This document shows positions 1-12,963 of a DNA stretch of 64,000 nt, in pieces; the stretch's first letter is position 1, and every line of letters begins with the position of its first letter. A program made the translations under genes and the position numbers. The stretch is from positions 1 through 64,000 of the forward strand of contig QEYB01000347.1 in NCBI GenBank assembly GCA_017562135.1. The letters run 5' to 3'. This DNA comes from Dipylidium caninum (taxonomy: Eukaryota > Platyhelminthes > Cestoda > Cyclophyllidea > Dipylidiidae). The notes beneath the pieces were generated by a model. That model was not told where the DNA came from, ran no database searches, and saw only the letters and a list, made by a program, of their open reading frames with translations.

Positions 1-2994
1 AAGTGGACGCAAGACTTAAAACCAATTATCAGTGCAGCTGGCACTACCGCTTTGCATCAAAATCGTTCCAAGGGTGGCCAATTTTGAGGGCTTTACTGTC
101 GAGATAAATCGTTAGTCCTGAGAGAAAACCAGTATCGACTAAACACTTGGAAGCACATCTTCTACTCAATGACTGCGTGGTTCACATAAATTCGTCCTAA
201 TCCGTCCAGGTGCTCGTAATCTGACTCTGATTTAACCGCGAATTTGTGCCTGTCCTCTCTCACAATCCCTACGAGGAATCTCCACCTAAAATCGTTGTTT
301 TGCGAGTAGGCGACGAGTCCTAGCAACACTTTGCTCGAGAGAAAGTTCTTGATACAATGGTCTATTCATTGATTTATCAGCTTCTTTTCATGTACAGTTT
401 TGAAATTGTCAAGTTATAAGGCCCCTTTGTCTTCTATCTTAACCCCAACGACGTCGTCGCATGGCCACAATGCCTGCTGGCTGCGAAGTAGGTTGACACC
501 CGAAAAAGGCGTTCCTCTGTCCTCTCTCCACTCGGTACTCTTTGCCTCATTGGATTTATTACCTCCCGCCTCCCCCTCCCCCTCCCCGCTGAATCTGCTG
601 GTTCTCGACCAAGACGGTCAGTATATGCGGACAAGGTTATCAATAGGTAGGTGAGAGTATGTCGGTGGCCGAGGAAATTATGGAACCTGTACCCATTCGC
701 CAAGACGTGGAAGCAAGTATGGACAGGGGCACTAAAGAACTACGCACACTACATGGATGCGCAGTTGCTGATAGAACTGAGGGAGAAGGCAATGATGGTA
801 AAAGCACACATGAAGCTCAAGACGGGAGAAATAAACTTACTCTGCGCTGACTATCGCCAACTCAACGTCGAGGAGGTGGACAGATGCGACATTCGGAGCC
901 CGCCGGAAGCTCCCTATCGCCACGCCGATCAGGTTGCCGTTATTGCCTGTGTCTCCGCCATGATGCGCTCCGGGCTCCATATCTTGCCTCGTGACGACGA
1001 GTGGAATCAAAATTTCGGTAAACTCGGGGATTTGGGCTGCCATCTAGAGGACATAAGTCGACTATGCTACTGCGACTGTGTTGTCGTAAACTGACTATGC
1101 CCTCGAGGACGAGAATTACAACGATATGAATCCTCTAGTGGACGTCCTGGCTCCCCACCACATCTTCTCGCGACAAGTGAGCTGAGACAGGCAGAGATGT
1201 CACTGAAGCATAGATTGCATATTGGGTATATTCGGTAATTGGGAAGCTTCGAGTCTTCACCACTCGTCTACTTATCGTCCACTTGACGAATTTGGTGCAA
1301 TAAAGAGCAGGACAACTGGACTATCAACTCTCCTGAAATGGTCTTTTGGGCCACTCTGGAAATCCCTCGACCCGCAGACATAAGGACACGACATCAACCT
1401 TCTCCAGCCCATTTGCCTCCCTTTCCGAAAAAGTTCGGCATTAATTGCTTTTTTGTGAGTGACCGGGTTATCGGGGACGTAGTCACGACTCACGGCGGGA
1501 AACTGCTGGCTGTGTGTTGGCAAATGTCGCGGTTGCTGCATGAGACTGGAGTGAGGCTTCGATGAGCCCCGATAGTCTTAATATAATCCACACAACACGT
1601 AGCTCAGTTGCAGACTTTGCATTTTCATGACTTTCAAAATACCTTCTTCTGCCAATAAGCGCATTCCACAACGGGACATGGTGTGCCGTGGTTAACTAAA
1701 CCGGAGCACGGTAGACAATGAAAGGTCTGCGTCTGCGATTGTTCGACAGTCAAGAGACGGGGCTGTGGAGGAGGAGCAGCCTCCTGCAAGCGCTGGACTT
1801 GGGGAGCAGCTTCTCACCAAATTGCTTCTATGCGTTCAGCTGAGTTGGTTTCTCTGTCGTTTGACTGAGGTATTTTCCACGTCTATCCACTTCTCTCCAC
1901 TCTCACTTGCATACATCCAGTGCAGCTGTAAATCATTGGCCTATGACTTCTGCTAAGGTCCGCATGTTATCATGCCCTCTAAATGGCCAGAAATAACTTC
2001 CCTAAATCCTGTCTCTCTTGTAATTGCCTTCCTGATGTTCTCCGTTTTGCTTGCGGTTTCAAGTCACAGACTTGATTTGTCTTCCATAGTGGTCCCCTTG
2101 ACCTAAAACTAGCTATGCCTTTCACGACCTCCTGCTTGCCAGATGGGCATTCCGAATGCACGCAGATTCGTGGACTCATCGAGAGCCTCTCGTCTTCTCT
2201 ACTCCACTCAATGGCAACGTCATTAGTACCTGCTTCCGCCCTCGTGTTAGACTGTCTCCAGAATGCTATGTTGACGAGAGTGTTGATTACGCACCTTACC
2301 CCGGCCCCAAGGAAGCACGGAGCAGCCTTATCGTCCTCTACTCGTTAAATGCTCATTAAGCTCCAAGTTATGCGGACTCACTTGCCTCAGGCAACGACGA
2401 TGACGACAAGCGCCGTGAGGAGAAGTGATTTTCCTGGGGAGCAAAATGAAGCCCTTGGATAAGTGGGTTCAAAACTGATATGTCGAAGTCGGCCACACGC
2501 ATCCAAGTGTCGTCACTGTAGCCGTATGATATGTTATGATCTCAATGAGCAGCTAACATTTGCACTAGCCACAACAGATCTAATGTTGCTATGAGCGCGA
2601 CAAGCTTAAAGCTAATCAAATGACTACTAGTGGAGGAGATGCAGATAGCATAGCGGCATGAGAGGCTGGGTATCGTTCTCGCTCATCTAAACTGGATCAC
2701 AAACGCGTTCACGTGCTGACTGCCTGCTGCTTGTAATTTGCTGTTTTTTAACTGCAGAACCACTTTCCAGGTCCAGCAGATGGTGATTGATTGGGGATGG
2801 GAACGAAAGACGCCTTCATAAGCTTCAGAGAACCTTAGACCATTCACCCAGCAATAACCATGGCTTTGTATCAGTAATTACATGCGACAGTGAGAACTGA
2901 ACCGCTGAACAGAAGACGAAGTAACGCTTATCCGGTAATGTGAAGTGTCCACATCATCCATCCTGGCAAACTATCATGATATTGTGTATCTGCA
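1..2994. other. No gene recognised
   Basis: Only short, scattered open frames occur and no repeat links to other parts of the window were found, apart from the G4 motif at 565-587. The frame at 651-1094 (147 codons) has no recognisable domain and is within chance length. Confidence 0.4.
565..587 (-). other. G-quadruplex motif
   Basis: Four C-runs of 3, 5, 5 and 4 on the plus strand are separated by one to four bases, giving a G4 motif on the minus strand. Confidence 0.6.
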
Positions 2995-3504
2995 GGCAAA
3001 AGTGCTATGAACAGACGTACTCTTACTTAAGAGAGCGCATTCAGACGCAAGAGGTTCCTTATCAAATGCGCCGGGCCATCGCTGTTGTCTTTGACCACGT
3101 TGGATATTCCCTGCGCAGATGGTTTTTGAGGACTGAAAACAACAACGTGACACGTTACGTGGCAATACGTGACCAGTGGGATGCGCATAAGCTGCTCAGG
3201 TCTTCATTGATTACCTCCCCTTAAGATTGACAGCAATGTCTTCATCGACAACGAGTTAGGGCGGTGCCTGCGTAAGAGTCGAAAAATTTCGCAAAAAAAA
3301 GAGGCTTTTTGGCCAGTCGAAATCCAAAAGTTCATCGCAAGTAACGCAGAGGTCTTAAATGCTCTCCTCTCGAGTCTTGGACTTCACAAAGTTGGCGTCT
3401 CCTTCGAAGAGCTACCAATCGGTAGAGAAGGACTTCAATGTACAGCTGGAATGAAGCATTGTGTGGGCCTCCACATGGAGAGCACGCTCATTGTTCCTAA
3501 CTAA
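2995..3504 (+). pseudogene. Unassigned coding-like stretch in two frames
   Basis: After a CTGCAG acceptor-like site at about 2994, one frame gives some 75 well-formed codons (CYEQTYSYLRERIQTQEVPY and on) to a stop at 3222. A second frame opens at 3211 and runs about 97 codons (from KIDSNVFIDNELG to MESTLIVPN) to TAA at 3502. The two overlap end to start, as expected from a frameshift within one coding sequence. The second half has no early ATG. I do not recognise the protein. Codon use and composition look genuine in both halves. Confidence 0.35.
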
Positions 3505-3911
3505 TTAATGACTGGCGAGGGAGTGGGGACATTCATGATCCCTGGATGCAAACTAACCATGAATCGTTGCAAGTTAGCGTAATTCCTCCATTTGTTGCTC
3601 TTCCCCAGCACCCCCTCGTCCCCTGTCACTTCCCACGGCAGAGAAAGGACAAGATAGCTTCGAAAGACAATTAATAAAACAAGTTCTAACAGCCTAAATT
3701 TGGCAGGCGAAAAGGTGCCCAACTCACACAGACTTATGCGAGCAGCTACTATCTCATTCAATGATCTGTTGTATTACCATAGGGGAAATATTGCGAAAAC
3801 ATGATTTGCAAAAGCCCAACATTACTTAGCCGAGTTATAAATGATGCAATTGGTACCCAGTAAAGCATTACTCGGACTAGAGGTTACTCTTTTAGAATAA
3901 TTTTGCTTAGC

Positions 3912-4475
3912 TTAGTGGGTTAGTGAAACAGAACTTTGTATCAAGTGTTTGGAAACTCGGGGACATCTATCCCTCAACGCAGCCGAGCTGTTGGTGGGTG
4001 AAAGGCGGACGGATTTAATCTGCCCTCCATCCCTTCCTGCACAATGTGTTTTCCAGTTAGGCGGAATCTTGATTTCTTCCACGTATGGGGCACTGGAGAC
4101 GAGGATCTCCATTGCGTCACCCATAGACACCAAATGTATGGTATCAGCGCACCTTAATTTCTTGACTCCATGGGAACGAATTGTTCTCATCGCTATTGGC
4201 AAGGAACCTTCGATTCTGCGGCGATCTCTTCTGTGTAACGCTCAAAGCTTTCATCGCATTGTCGGAGGGTCCGAACGAATGGCGAGCGCCAAATCTTTCT
4301 TTGGTACCTTGTGAATGAGTACCACTTCCCCGCTTTTCATATAGTAGCGAATGTTCAGTGTTGGAATGTGATATGTGGTGTATTTGTGGCCAGAAGTTGG
4401 GTTGGAAGCAATGGAGTTCGGAGCGAACAAAGAAGCTGAATAGCTCTCGCCCTTAGTTTGACACCGACGTGGCAC
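3912..4475 (-). pseudogene. Possible decayed coding sequence in successive frames
   Basis: On the minus strand a peptide-like frame (KSGEVVLIHKVPKKDLALA) runs from about 4420 to 4251, and another (MGDAMEILVSSAPYVEEIK) from about 4200 to 3912. They are nearly contiguous but out of frame. The opposite strand is also open across part of it, so the evidence is weak. No family is recognised. Confidence 0.18.
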
Positions 4476-4483
4476 GACGAGAC

Positions 4484-4526
4484 GGGTGGGGTGGGAGACG
4501 GCAGGGGGAATGGTGGGTGGGAGGGG
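4484..4526 (+). other. G-quadruplex-prone cluster
   Basis: Seven G-runs of three or more (GGGTGGGGTGGG, GGGGG, GGGTGGGAGGGG) lie within 43 bases. Confidence 0.6.
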
Positions 4527-5399
4527 CGGTGTTAGCCGGAGTGACGCAGTGGGGAGTGACTGGGGCCGTTTCTCTAATCGTCTTATCCTATATCCTCGAG
4601 GAAGAGACGAGGCCTATTGTGTGTTGTAATCTCCTTTCCGAGACTTGAATCTACTCCTCCCTGGTCTGAAGCAATTCTCTACCCCTTGTCAACTCGAATA
4701 CCTCAGACGAGTTCGACACTCGACGTGACGTCCCCTCTACTGCCAAGTAAAGCCCATGTCAGACCTTTGCGAGTGATGGAGATGTTTGCCTGACCTGTGG
4801 ATGGGAGAAATGGAAGAAAGAAGGCGGGAGGCGAAGTGGAGATAATGAGTTCCCACACCCATCGCTAATTCTATAGTGCCGGCGGGGTGGTGGGGCAAAA
4901 GACTATGCCTTACTGCTAACAGGTCCTCAGCACAGTTGGTTGGAAAGTACGCATTAATGTTAGAAACAGCCAATTGGAGGCAGAATAGATGCCAGCCAGA
5001 GGCCATGCTAAAGCCAGTGGGCATGTCGAATTGAGAAGAATGAGGAGGAGGACAGTGAGCCGGCAGCAGAGCAGCGATGTTGCCAGCGACGGCAGAGGCA
5101 AGCAAGAGGCGCGAACGCACACGCGACTCAGGTTCGACGAGGTTTGAAGAATGCTATAGGTCCCCCAGGTGTGATAGACTTTGAGTGGACGGAGTGACAT
5201 TCTACCAAAGGGAGATCTAATCTTCGACGCGCGGCGATTTCAGGTGGTGAGGAATGCCGCGGCGATGCTAGAAGCAAGCTGAGAAAGTGGGCAAGGTGAG
5301 AAGAACGGCACTACGGCATGCAAAACTAGTCAGCTGGCCTCCCTTACCCCGGAAGTTGTCGGTGCTCAGAAAGATTGGCCACCATGTTAAGGGCCCGCC
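4527..5399. other. No gene recognised
   Basis: Overlapping minus-strand frames of 94-127 codons at 4737-5200 carry no motif or splice support. Nothing else stands out. Confidence 0.35.
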
Positions 5400-5660
5400 T
5401 TGAGAGTGTTTTGTTACAATACAAAGACGTAAAGCCTTACAGCCACCTCGAGTACTCATCAAATGCAGGTGCCCTGGAGGTGGAGTGCTGCCGCAAGATT
5501 GTATGCGAATGAAGACTAACCGAGAGAGACCGTTTGGATGGAAATGGGAGTGTGAATGTGATACAATGACTTCAGTCTTTTAATCAACTTCTGAGTCATC
5601 TATTCCATCCACGCCCTGCTCAATTCAAACTCTCCCATCTTCTTCTTCGCTCACTGCCAA
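5400..5660 (+). repeat. R2 repeat, copy a
   Basis: It aligns with 34896-35096: TTACAATACAAA against TTACAACACAAA, GCGAATGAAGACTAACC against GCAAATGAAGACGACC, then AATCAACTTCTGAGTCATCT against AATCAACCTCTGTGTCATCT. No coding signal is seen. Confidence 0.55.
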
Positions 5661-7427
5661 TTTCCCTTCATCTCCTCTGCTTATTCTGATTTGCCAGCTC
5701 AGTTTTTGAGCAGTTGAACATTGAGGATAACAAAAGAGCAGTTTTAGGGACACTGCACTAAACATCTCATTCGCCAGTGTGTCGGCCGGTAAGCTCGACA
5801 CCCGCAAATATTCCCAAATTGCGCGGAGCCTCTCCTGTCCCCTTCAACTCGTTCACCGAGCCGTCGTTGGGTCACCAAGGAAGAATAAGAAGAACAAAGT
5901 CATCGGCAGAGGATATGACTGATTACTTGGCGACGAGAAGACGAACCATAATTACCGACGATGGACGCATTGCGTACAGATGAAGCTACGGAGATGTGCA
6001 ACTTCTTCGTCCTTCGCCACACACTTCGTGAGCTGCTATTAGGCAGCCAGCTCAAGTGGATCAACGCTATCCTCGCCACTCACAGCTTCATGTGGTCAGC
6101 TACCGCACAACACCAATGTAAACTGTCTGTGGGTCATGGTGCATTCAAAGCACTGCGACATCGGACGAGCAAACTCTCTTGAGCAAAGTTATGTTTCCAT
6201 TGACGCGTTTGCATATGAGGCGTGTTTGTTTTCGTCCCAATCCAATCCAATCCACTCCGCTCTGTCTCTACCTTTGTTCTTTTGGCTTGCCCAGCACTCC
6301 TCCCTCTTTCATCTAACTATCAGCTTTTCCAGTCTCGCTCCGTCGATTATCCGTTGTTATCTACTTATCTCCACTACTTCTCTCTGCTGTCGCTCAGACC
6401 TCAGGCCGAAAACGAAGTTGGCTAACAGCGTCAAGTAGGGAAGCAAAACGAGCGTTTGCGGATACGAAGGCGTGAGGAGTGACGAGAGCGAGCCGTAGGC
6501 AAAACTGAATTGGACCATTGAGGCGCTGGTCGATGAGAAATGTTCCCGCTGACCACTGATGAATGTTTGAAATTCGGCAGAGTGAATGCGAGTGGGAAAG
6601 TCCCTATTGAGGGACAGGAGAGTGGAAACACGGCAGACTACCGTCTGGAGCCCAGTGGAAGAAGGAAGTAATTGTTCAAGGAGAGGTAGTGCAAATGCAT
6701 GCTTCAACACGACATCGTCTGCAACAGCCACACGCTTCAACTATAAATACTTGCAGTTCATGTCGAACTCCAAATGCTTTCTTTGTGAGCATTAAGTTCC
6801 GTCGGGGAGAAAATTCGGTGGAGAAAGAAGAGAATAAAAGAGGAGGAGATGTAGAACTGATGTTCGCTTGCGTGCGGCGAGTGACTAACTGCATCTGACC
6901 ACATGGATGCCAAGGGAAATGCTGGATTACCTGAAACGAGTAAAGGGCATCTCTCAAAGCCTGAACACGATCGTTCCATCGATGCATTGTGATGCCGTTA
7001 CCGCGCACTCCACTGCTTTTCTCAAGCTCAAAGCCCCATGGGAAACGACTTCTCCTTTTTCAAAGCGATATCATCATCTGCCCATATGTAACAGTAATAC
7101 TTTGCACGCCGCAATCTTCCAAGTCTACACAGAGTCGGTCTGCTCTGCGAGGCAGCAAGAGGATGCTATTGAGGCACTATGCGATGTCATATGGCCGAAT
7201 CACGTCTTTCAATTTTGCTTCAATCCAACAATGTAGCCAAGGAGGTGACGGATGTTATGCATGCGTATTCCGTTCTCTCTGCCAACACCCTCTCGAATCG
7301 CCCCATGCTGAGCCGAGTGTAATGGGCAAGCAAATCAAACGGGTGAGCGCAATTCGGTAAGCTGAACATCACATTTCGGAGTGAATTGCATTGGGATGTA
7401 AATGATCTGATAACTACGCAGATTTTC
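5661..7427. other. No gene recognised
   Basis: Several overlapping short frames lie on both strands with no conserved domain. Pyrimidine-rich stretches at 6240-6400 explain some of them. Confidence 0.35.
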
Positions 7428-8020
7428 GACCATGTTGTGAGTGGTGAGCAGAGTTTCACTCAAAAAGACGTGTCCTGTGAACAATTCTCATCGGCTGACA
7501 TGCGGTCACAGTTGACCAGTGAGCCTTGAGAGGACTGGACTACTCCAGAATGATGACTGGTCTCCATTCCCTGCACTCTCAACTGCCTACTCGCGTGAAC
7601 AGCTTGAGCTACAGTCGAAAGAAGCTGACCGACGTTTGCGCCTATTTGAGGCTCTGCCGCAGGACTTCTCCCAACTCCATTAAGTAGGTGCTGCCAGCGG
7701 CGCCGTCCATTTCGTCCTTTCTTGTTGAAATCTGCGGTCAGCGAGGCGGAGATGCTGTCTGTCGAGGAATCTCTGAAAGAGACCAAGTCGTCCATTTACC
7801 GATGTTTGTGTGCCAGTGTAGGGAAGCCAGAGGAAATGAAGTGTACAGTTTCCACTCCGTGCTCCAACTGTTACTGCGTCGAGCAGGAATGGCGATCTCC
7901 ACCTCCATCACACACCTCGCGACAGCAAGGCTTTATTGAGGACCACAACCGGAAGGGAATGTCGTCACAGACTTTCTCTGCACAACAGGCGTGAAGCGAA
8001 TTGCTTGGCAGCGAGGTCGC
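7428..8020 (+). repeat. R1 interspersed repeat, copy a
   Basis: It aligns over its whole length with 15108-15682, starting at a GTGAGCAGAGTTT block. Shared blocks include ACTGGTCTCCA, GTCGAAAGAA.CTGACCGA, CCTATTTGAGGCTC, GAATTG or GAAATGAAG, and CTCTGCACA..GGCGTGAAG near the end. One frame reads MLSVEESL then SSIYRCLC. The family is not recognised. Confidence 0.7.
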
Positions 8021-9164
8021 CGGCTAATCGTGAGATGGTGGAAAGTGGACATGGTCAGGAGGAAAATGGTCACGTGATAATACTTCAGTTCCGCGCAACG
8101 CAGTCAAGCTTTCCAGCTTCGTGCAGATAAAATGAGTTGCTTCATTCGTGCAATTGACGATTTACAGTTCTCCTCACATGGACCGTGTCCCATAGCATTC
8201 TTAACCATTTAAGACACTCAGCGGGGAGCAAGCCCAAGTGTTAATCCTCGAAGTGCCCGAGTTCGCCACAATCGAAATCTACCTCCTTTCACTGGAGTAG
8301 TCTGCGCGGCATCGCATCAACTGCGCCTTCATGTCGTCGCGACATCGTTTTGTCGATGATGTCGCTGCCCTTCGTCTAGGGCATGTACAAATTTTAGGAT
8401 GCATTTCCACAATTTTCCCACGAATGCCGACGAATGAACCCACTTTGTCGAAAGGAGAAAGAGGCATGAAGGTGTAGCAGTTTTGACCTGCTTCCTCACA
8501 GTCGCACCACACGAGCAAAACAACAGCGTCGGAGTCTGTTCTCTCTGCGCAGCCTCGTTATCGTACTGGTTTGCCTCACCAGAGCCAGACAACCTATTTC
8601 GGGTGGAGAGAGAGTATACTCAGTGGTCGCTCAAACTGTTTTGAGCCGGTTGTTAAATGGCGCCTCTGGTGAGGTGTGGCTTACGTTTGACACCATCTCC
8701 TGGCTTCCGACTGTCTCTCTGCAACACCTTAGTCCGATACTGACCTAAACTCAGGTTGAACTCAAGAATTAGATTGAGACTAGAAAGGGTCGCTTGAAAA
8801 CTGACATGTGGTACCTTTCAATTCACTTCCCTTCCACCAGTCTTTAGGCAGAATTCATTAAAATTCCTACTGACAACCATATGCTATCTACGTTAACATC
8901 AGTCAAACAGTGCGACTCATAGGATTCTTCGACTGCACATCAAGTTAACCGTCTCCCGAAATGTCGCTGCGACACTTCTTCTCTCTGATTCATTTCCTTT
9001 GGCAAGTAACTGTACGTGAAACAAGGAAAAATGGGGCGCAATGCAAGTACAGTATGAAAGCCCAAAAAAGGACCGTCTGTCAGGGTGCATGGTTAGTCCG
9101 GACTGCATTTTGTTCATCCCCCTTGCCCTTGGACACGGAGGACATCGTTGAATTCAGTTTCTTT
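8021..9164. other. No gene recognised between R1 copies
   Basis: Short frames only. Parts near 8980-9160 may be a poorly preserved extension of the inverted R1 copy c, but I could not align them. Confidence 0.3.
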
Positions 9165-9530
9165 GGCTTCTCAACACTGTCACACGACATAGCTTTTTCC
9201 CGGCGATTCCTCTTCAGCTAGCATTGTCGCTACTCTCAACAGAGACTGCAGAAAAAATGACGGGATGATAAATGCCACTTGCAGTGCCCCCTTGGTCTAT
9301 TTGAGGGAAACTCCATGAAGGAGGCTTCAACAGGTCCACATGTCGGTCAGTTTCTTTCGACTGCAGCTCGAACTGACCAGACTAGCTGGTTCTTGACAGG
9401 AAGGAGAATGGAGATCAGTCGTTAGCTCCGGATGGTTAGTCGCCTACGCGACAGTGAATGTTTCATTCACGGCTGGTGCCTTCTCCCAAATTGAACCTCG
9501 GTATATGGAAGACGATCAGTGTAATTCTCA
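9165..9530 (-). repeat. R1 repeat, copy c (inverted, partial)
   Basis: The reverse complement carries the GTCGAAAGAAACTGACCGAC block, then CTCAAATAGACCAAG and a GATGCTAGCTG-like block found in copy e. Its 5' part matches copy d up to CAGTGTAATT. Confidence 0.6.
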
Positions 9531-9737
9531 GACCGCTTACACCGATAATGGAGGGTTGAGGAGCAGTGAATCCAGTGGGGTTGGGGGCTTAGGCTGGTAG
9601 TCGGCGGTCGGGAGTTGCGTCGTGACATTCTTGAAATGCATCAGCACACGTCGCGATTGGCTATTCTTCGTCTACCCACTCCTCGCCTCTTTCTCGCCCA
9701 CTATTTCATTCCCCGACCCAAGATTCTCCTTTTCTAA

Positions 9738-9800
9738 GACATCCACTGACATCCAGTCGCAGTCGCTCATTGGGCACGTAGGCGACTTAGAACGGTTCAA
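9738..9800 (+). repeat. R1 repeat, short 5' fragment
   Basis: CCACTGACATCCAGTCGCAG closely matches the 5' segment of copies b and d (ACTGACATCTAGTCACAG, ACTGACATCCAGTCACAG). Similarity fades after about 60 bases. Confidence 0.4.
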
Positions 9801-10731
9801 CCTTCTGCCACCAGGCCGGTTGCTTTCACCTCTGCACAACTTCATGGCGGTGGCCGATGCTCATCCCACTTGACGGCTTTTGCATAAGCCCAACTGCTTT
9901 GTACACTTAAATATCCCCCTTTGCTCCAACTCGCTTCTCTCATTTCTTCACCTCATTCTCCACTGACCTCTTCACTCGCGTGTGGCGGATGCAACGTCGC
10001 TGGCATGAAGACTGATGATTAACGATGCTGCGAGCTGTAGGCAATGCAAACCTACTAGCCTACCTACTGACTCTTCCGTTTGACCTCGGCACGAAGGTGA
10101 AATTTTGCATCAATCATTTGCAGAATTGCGGGTGAGTGCCATCTCGGCCATCCGCCTTCCGAAAATTTTGCTTTGCACTGAGAAAGGACAGCACAAGGCC
10201 ATTTCCACTCTACTATGGGCGACTTTGGAGAATACAACGTTTCCCCTTTGTGGGCTGTATTATCCCTCAACCAACCATCATGGAATCTCTGACTCCGGAG
10301 AGGCTATGCACAGACAAGTCTCTTCGAGACAAATATTCACACACTTTTCGAATGGGATGCACGGGCTGGAACAAATGTTGCAGAATCATGTTTAAATCTA
10401 CTGAAATTGTGTTAAGTTACACTTTGCTATGGGACACGAAAAGATTGAAGTAGATTATTTAGGCTCTTCTGGAGAGCGGCATTCGATAAACAAGTTGAAT
10501 TGTTTGCCTACAAATAACCGACGAAGAATGAGCACCTTTACAGCTTGGCTACCACGGAAGCTGCCAGTCATTCGAGGTAGAGTGGAGATGGGCAAAAAGG
10601 AGTTGACGTGCACGTGAAGACAAATCACATTCAACGCGACGGACTTCACGTCCACGTCAACTGCTTCTTGCCCATCTTCACTCCACCTATAGTGACTTGC
10701 TTTGAGGAAGAGGATGCGGCAGGTGAAGTGA
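9801..10731. other. No gene recognised
   Basis: 9800-9900 weakly resembles 31340-31430 (TGCTTT..CCTCTGCACAACTTC). Otherwise there are only short frames. Confidence 0.3.
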
Positions 10732-10900
10732 CAGTATGCTCGACTACATGGCACAGGAGACGAGGCAGAGCCGGACTCGCCAGTGTATCGGGAAAGTAGA
10801 CGCCATGACACCGACGATGACGATGTAGGGCAGGACGTGCTGATATCGGCTAGACGACGTCGCCTACGCCGTGCTAGAGATTTTCGGAGGAAGCGAACCA
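10732..10900 (+). CDS. Exon-like segment, acidic then arginine-rich
   Basis: After a GTGACAG acceptor-like site, an open frame encodes GDEAEPDSP, DTDDDD and then RRRRLRRARDFRRKR. Such acidic and basic runs are common in nuclear proteins but also arise from simple sequence. No donor is clear at its end. Confidence 0.2.
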
Positions 10901-12456
10901 TTTCCTATTTAATACCTTCATTCTCTTTCACCTCGCCTCTTTTCCTCTCTGCTGTTATGCGACTACACAGCGCATAAATGCATTTTATTTTTGCATCAAA
11001 GAAGTCTTGCGGCTGTTCTTATCTACCAATTGCCTGCCCAGAAACAAAGGGAACAGCACCACTAATTCTCCCGCCATTTCATTTAAACGAGTCTGGTCGC
11101 GCTGATTCACTAGCGAAAAGAATTGCGCGGATGTCTCCTCTGTCACGATTCTGACCGCGTGTAGTGAAGGAATGCGACATAGAGGCGAGGCACGGTCGAT
11201 GGCTTGTGCTGGTTTCAATCAGGGCGCGTGAAATGGGCGTGGAAGCGGGAGTTTGGCGAGAACAAAAGAGTATTTTGCACATCATTTCTCTGTGACAGTC
11301 CATAGTGATTTGGGTAAAAGTTCCAGATGAGCGTATCATCGTCAAAAAAGAGAAGTTCTGTGGGCATCTGATATGTCGGTACCGCATCGTTACTGCTCAA
11401 AGCGGTTGTGAGACATGCACTGGAAGCATGCACACAGTTATGCAAAGCCGAATGGTGGAGGGGGTGGAGGGCTCGAGGCCAGTCCTGAGGAGGGGAAATC
11501 ATACGGGCTGATATTTTAGGGGCCATTTCAGAAATCGAGGCGCACATGTCGGCGAAATGCCGATTGGACAGACAACGGCAACCCAATGATTTCGAACAAA
11601 TAGGTTGAGGGGCAAAGCCGTTCATGCGTATAATACGACGGTGAGATAACGGAAAAGGCAGGAGGAGTTGACGTCGAAAAGGCGGGAGCCGATGAAATAA
11701 ACTAGTGTCGGTTAAGGCGTGTCGCTTATGAGCATCTTGACAAGGCTCGAAGTTGTCGCGGTCGCTGGAACGGTGAGGCCTTTTCTGATTCTCCAGACCA
11801 CTCCTCAGAAATGGCGTTCAAGTCAGATTTCAACACACCGCGGGTGTTGAGTAAAGGCGCTACTTCCGAGACCAAATAGCTGACCCCATTAGTTCTGTTT
11901 CTGCCATACGGTAACGTAATTTGCAAGGAGCACGAGAGAAATTCAGACACCTATATTGCCAAACTCCTCGCAGGCTACCCGCTTCCACATCTGCCACCGT
12001 GCGTGCATCCGCGGTGGCAGAGAAACAGCCCATTCACCCTCCGGCCTACCCATCTCGCCCGACAACCTCTCAGTCGACCACGGCTCCTGCTCACACCTCC
12101 CAAGCAGCTCCTCCTTCTATGTTGAGCGTATTTCAAGCACCTAAGCCTCCTACAGGTATGAGACTAACGCTGCATGTACGGCCTTACGCGATGTTGATGA
12201 AAGAGGGCGGGCAATCAGGCAAGCGGGCAAGAATATCGTCAATTGCAGCCACTCCTTTCGGCAGCTTCATCCTCACGTCAGAGTGGTAGATGTAAGCAGC
12301 AGCCGGAGTCAGGATGGACGGTTGAGCAGGTTATTGCGCTAAGGTAGGCAAGTTGTTGGTTGTCGTTGAATTTGGCGCAGTAGAGGCAATGTGATATGGA
12401 GGTGTCCACGGCTCCTACTCAACTTCGTGCCGCTGATACTGATTTCGTCAGACAGG
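10901..12456. other. No gene recognised
   Basis: The frames of 102-136 codons at 11079-11625 (-) and 11921-12289 (+) lack motifs. The latter is serine/threonine/proline-rich. Confidence 0.3.
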
Positions 12457-12963
12457 TCAGGTCTCCACCTTCGAGTGCTTTACTGTGGACAGCACCTCGA
12501 CCACGTTCTGCTGCTGCTCCGCACACCCGTAATTACACCCACCCAAATCCCAAACCAAAATGTGCAGACTAACAGTCGTGACGTAGCAGTTGACTAGCAC
12601 GTCTATTTTGACCGTCCCAACTTCTACTGAAACATGCAATGTAGAAAGCCAGATGGGTTGGCCACAGAATGGACATGCCACGAATTGCCACTTCTCAAAC
12701 CTATCAAGAGGATTTCGCTTCGTGGCCTCTCCTCCAACTTGCGTCGTTTGTGCCGGAATGACTTCAAACCAGATTAGCCTGGACACAATCAGTCTTGCAT
12801 TGAGGCATCTTAGGTTCCTGGACATCTCGCGAATGATGCGGCTGATTTCTGGACCACATTGGCGACATGCAACTGGCTCAAATGCTTCCTCATTCCCCAT
12901 AATCTCGTCAGAAGCAGCACTTCTGCTTTCTTCCTCTTCATCCACCTCAGGTGGCGATTCCAT
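12457..12963 (-). CDS. ORF with two CxxC pairs
   Basis: The 168-codon frame starts with an acidic stretch and contains VACRQCG (about residue 32) and VACPFCGQPIW (about residue 98). Two CxxC pairs 65 residues apart could bind zinc, but no known finger spacing is met. The length is within chance expectation. It is reported for the cysteine pattern only. Confidence 0.2.
   Translation of the reverse strand: MESPPEVDEEEESRSAASDEIMGNEEAFEPVACRQCGPEISRIIREMSRNLRCLNARLIVSRLIWFEVIPAQTTQVGGEATKRNPLDRFEKWQFVACPFCGQPIWLSTLHVSVEVGTVKIDVLVNCYVTTVSLHILVWDLGGCNYGCAEQQQNVVEVLSTVKHSKVET

Noticed and set aside
10455..10901. 148-codon minus-strand frame rich in arginine and serine
   Set aside because: It is antisense to the acidic/arginine exon-like segment and covers a short local duplication (GTGCACGTGAAG-like blocks). 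No domain was found.
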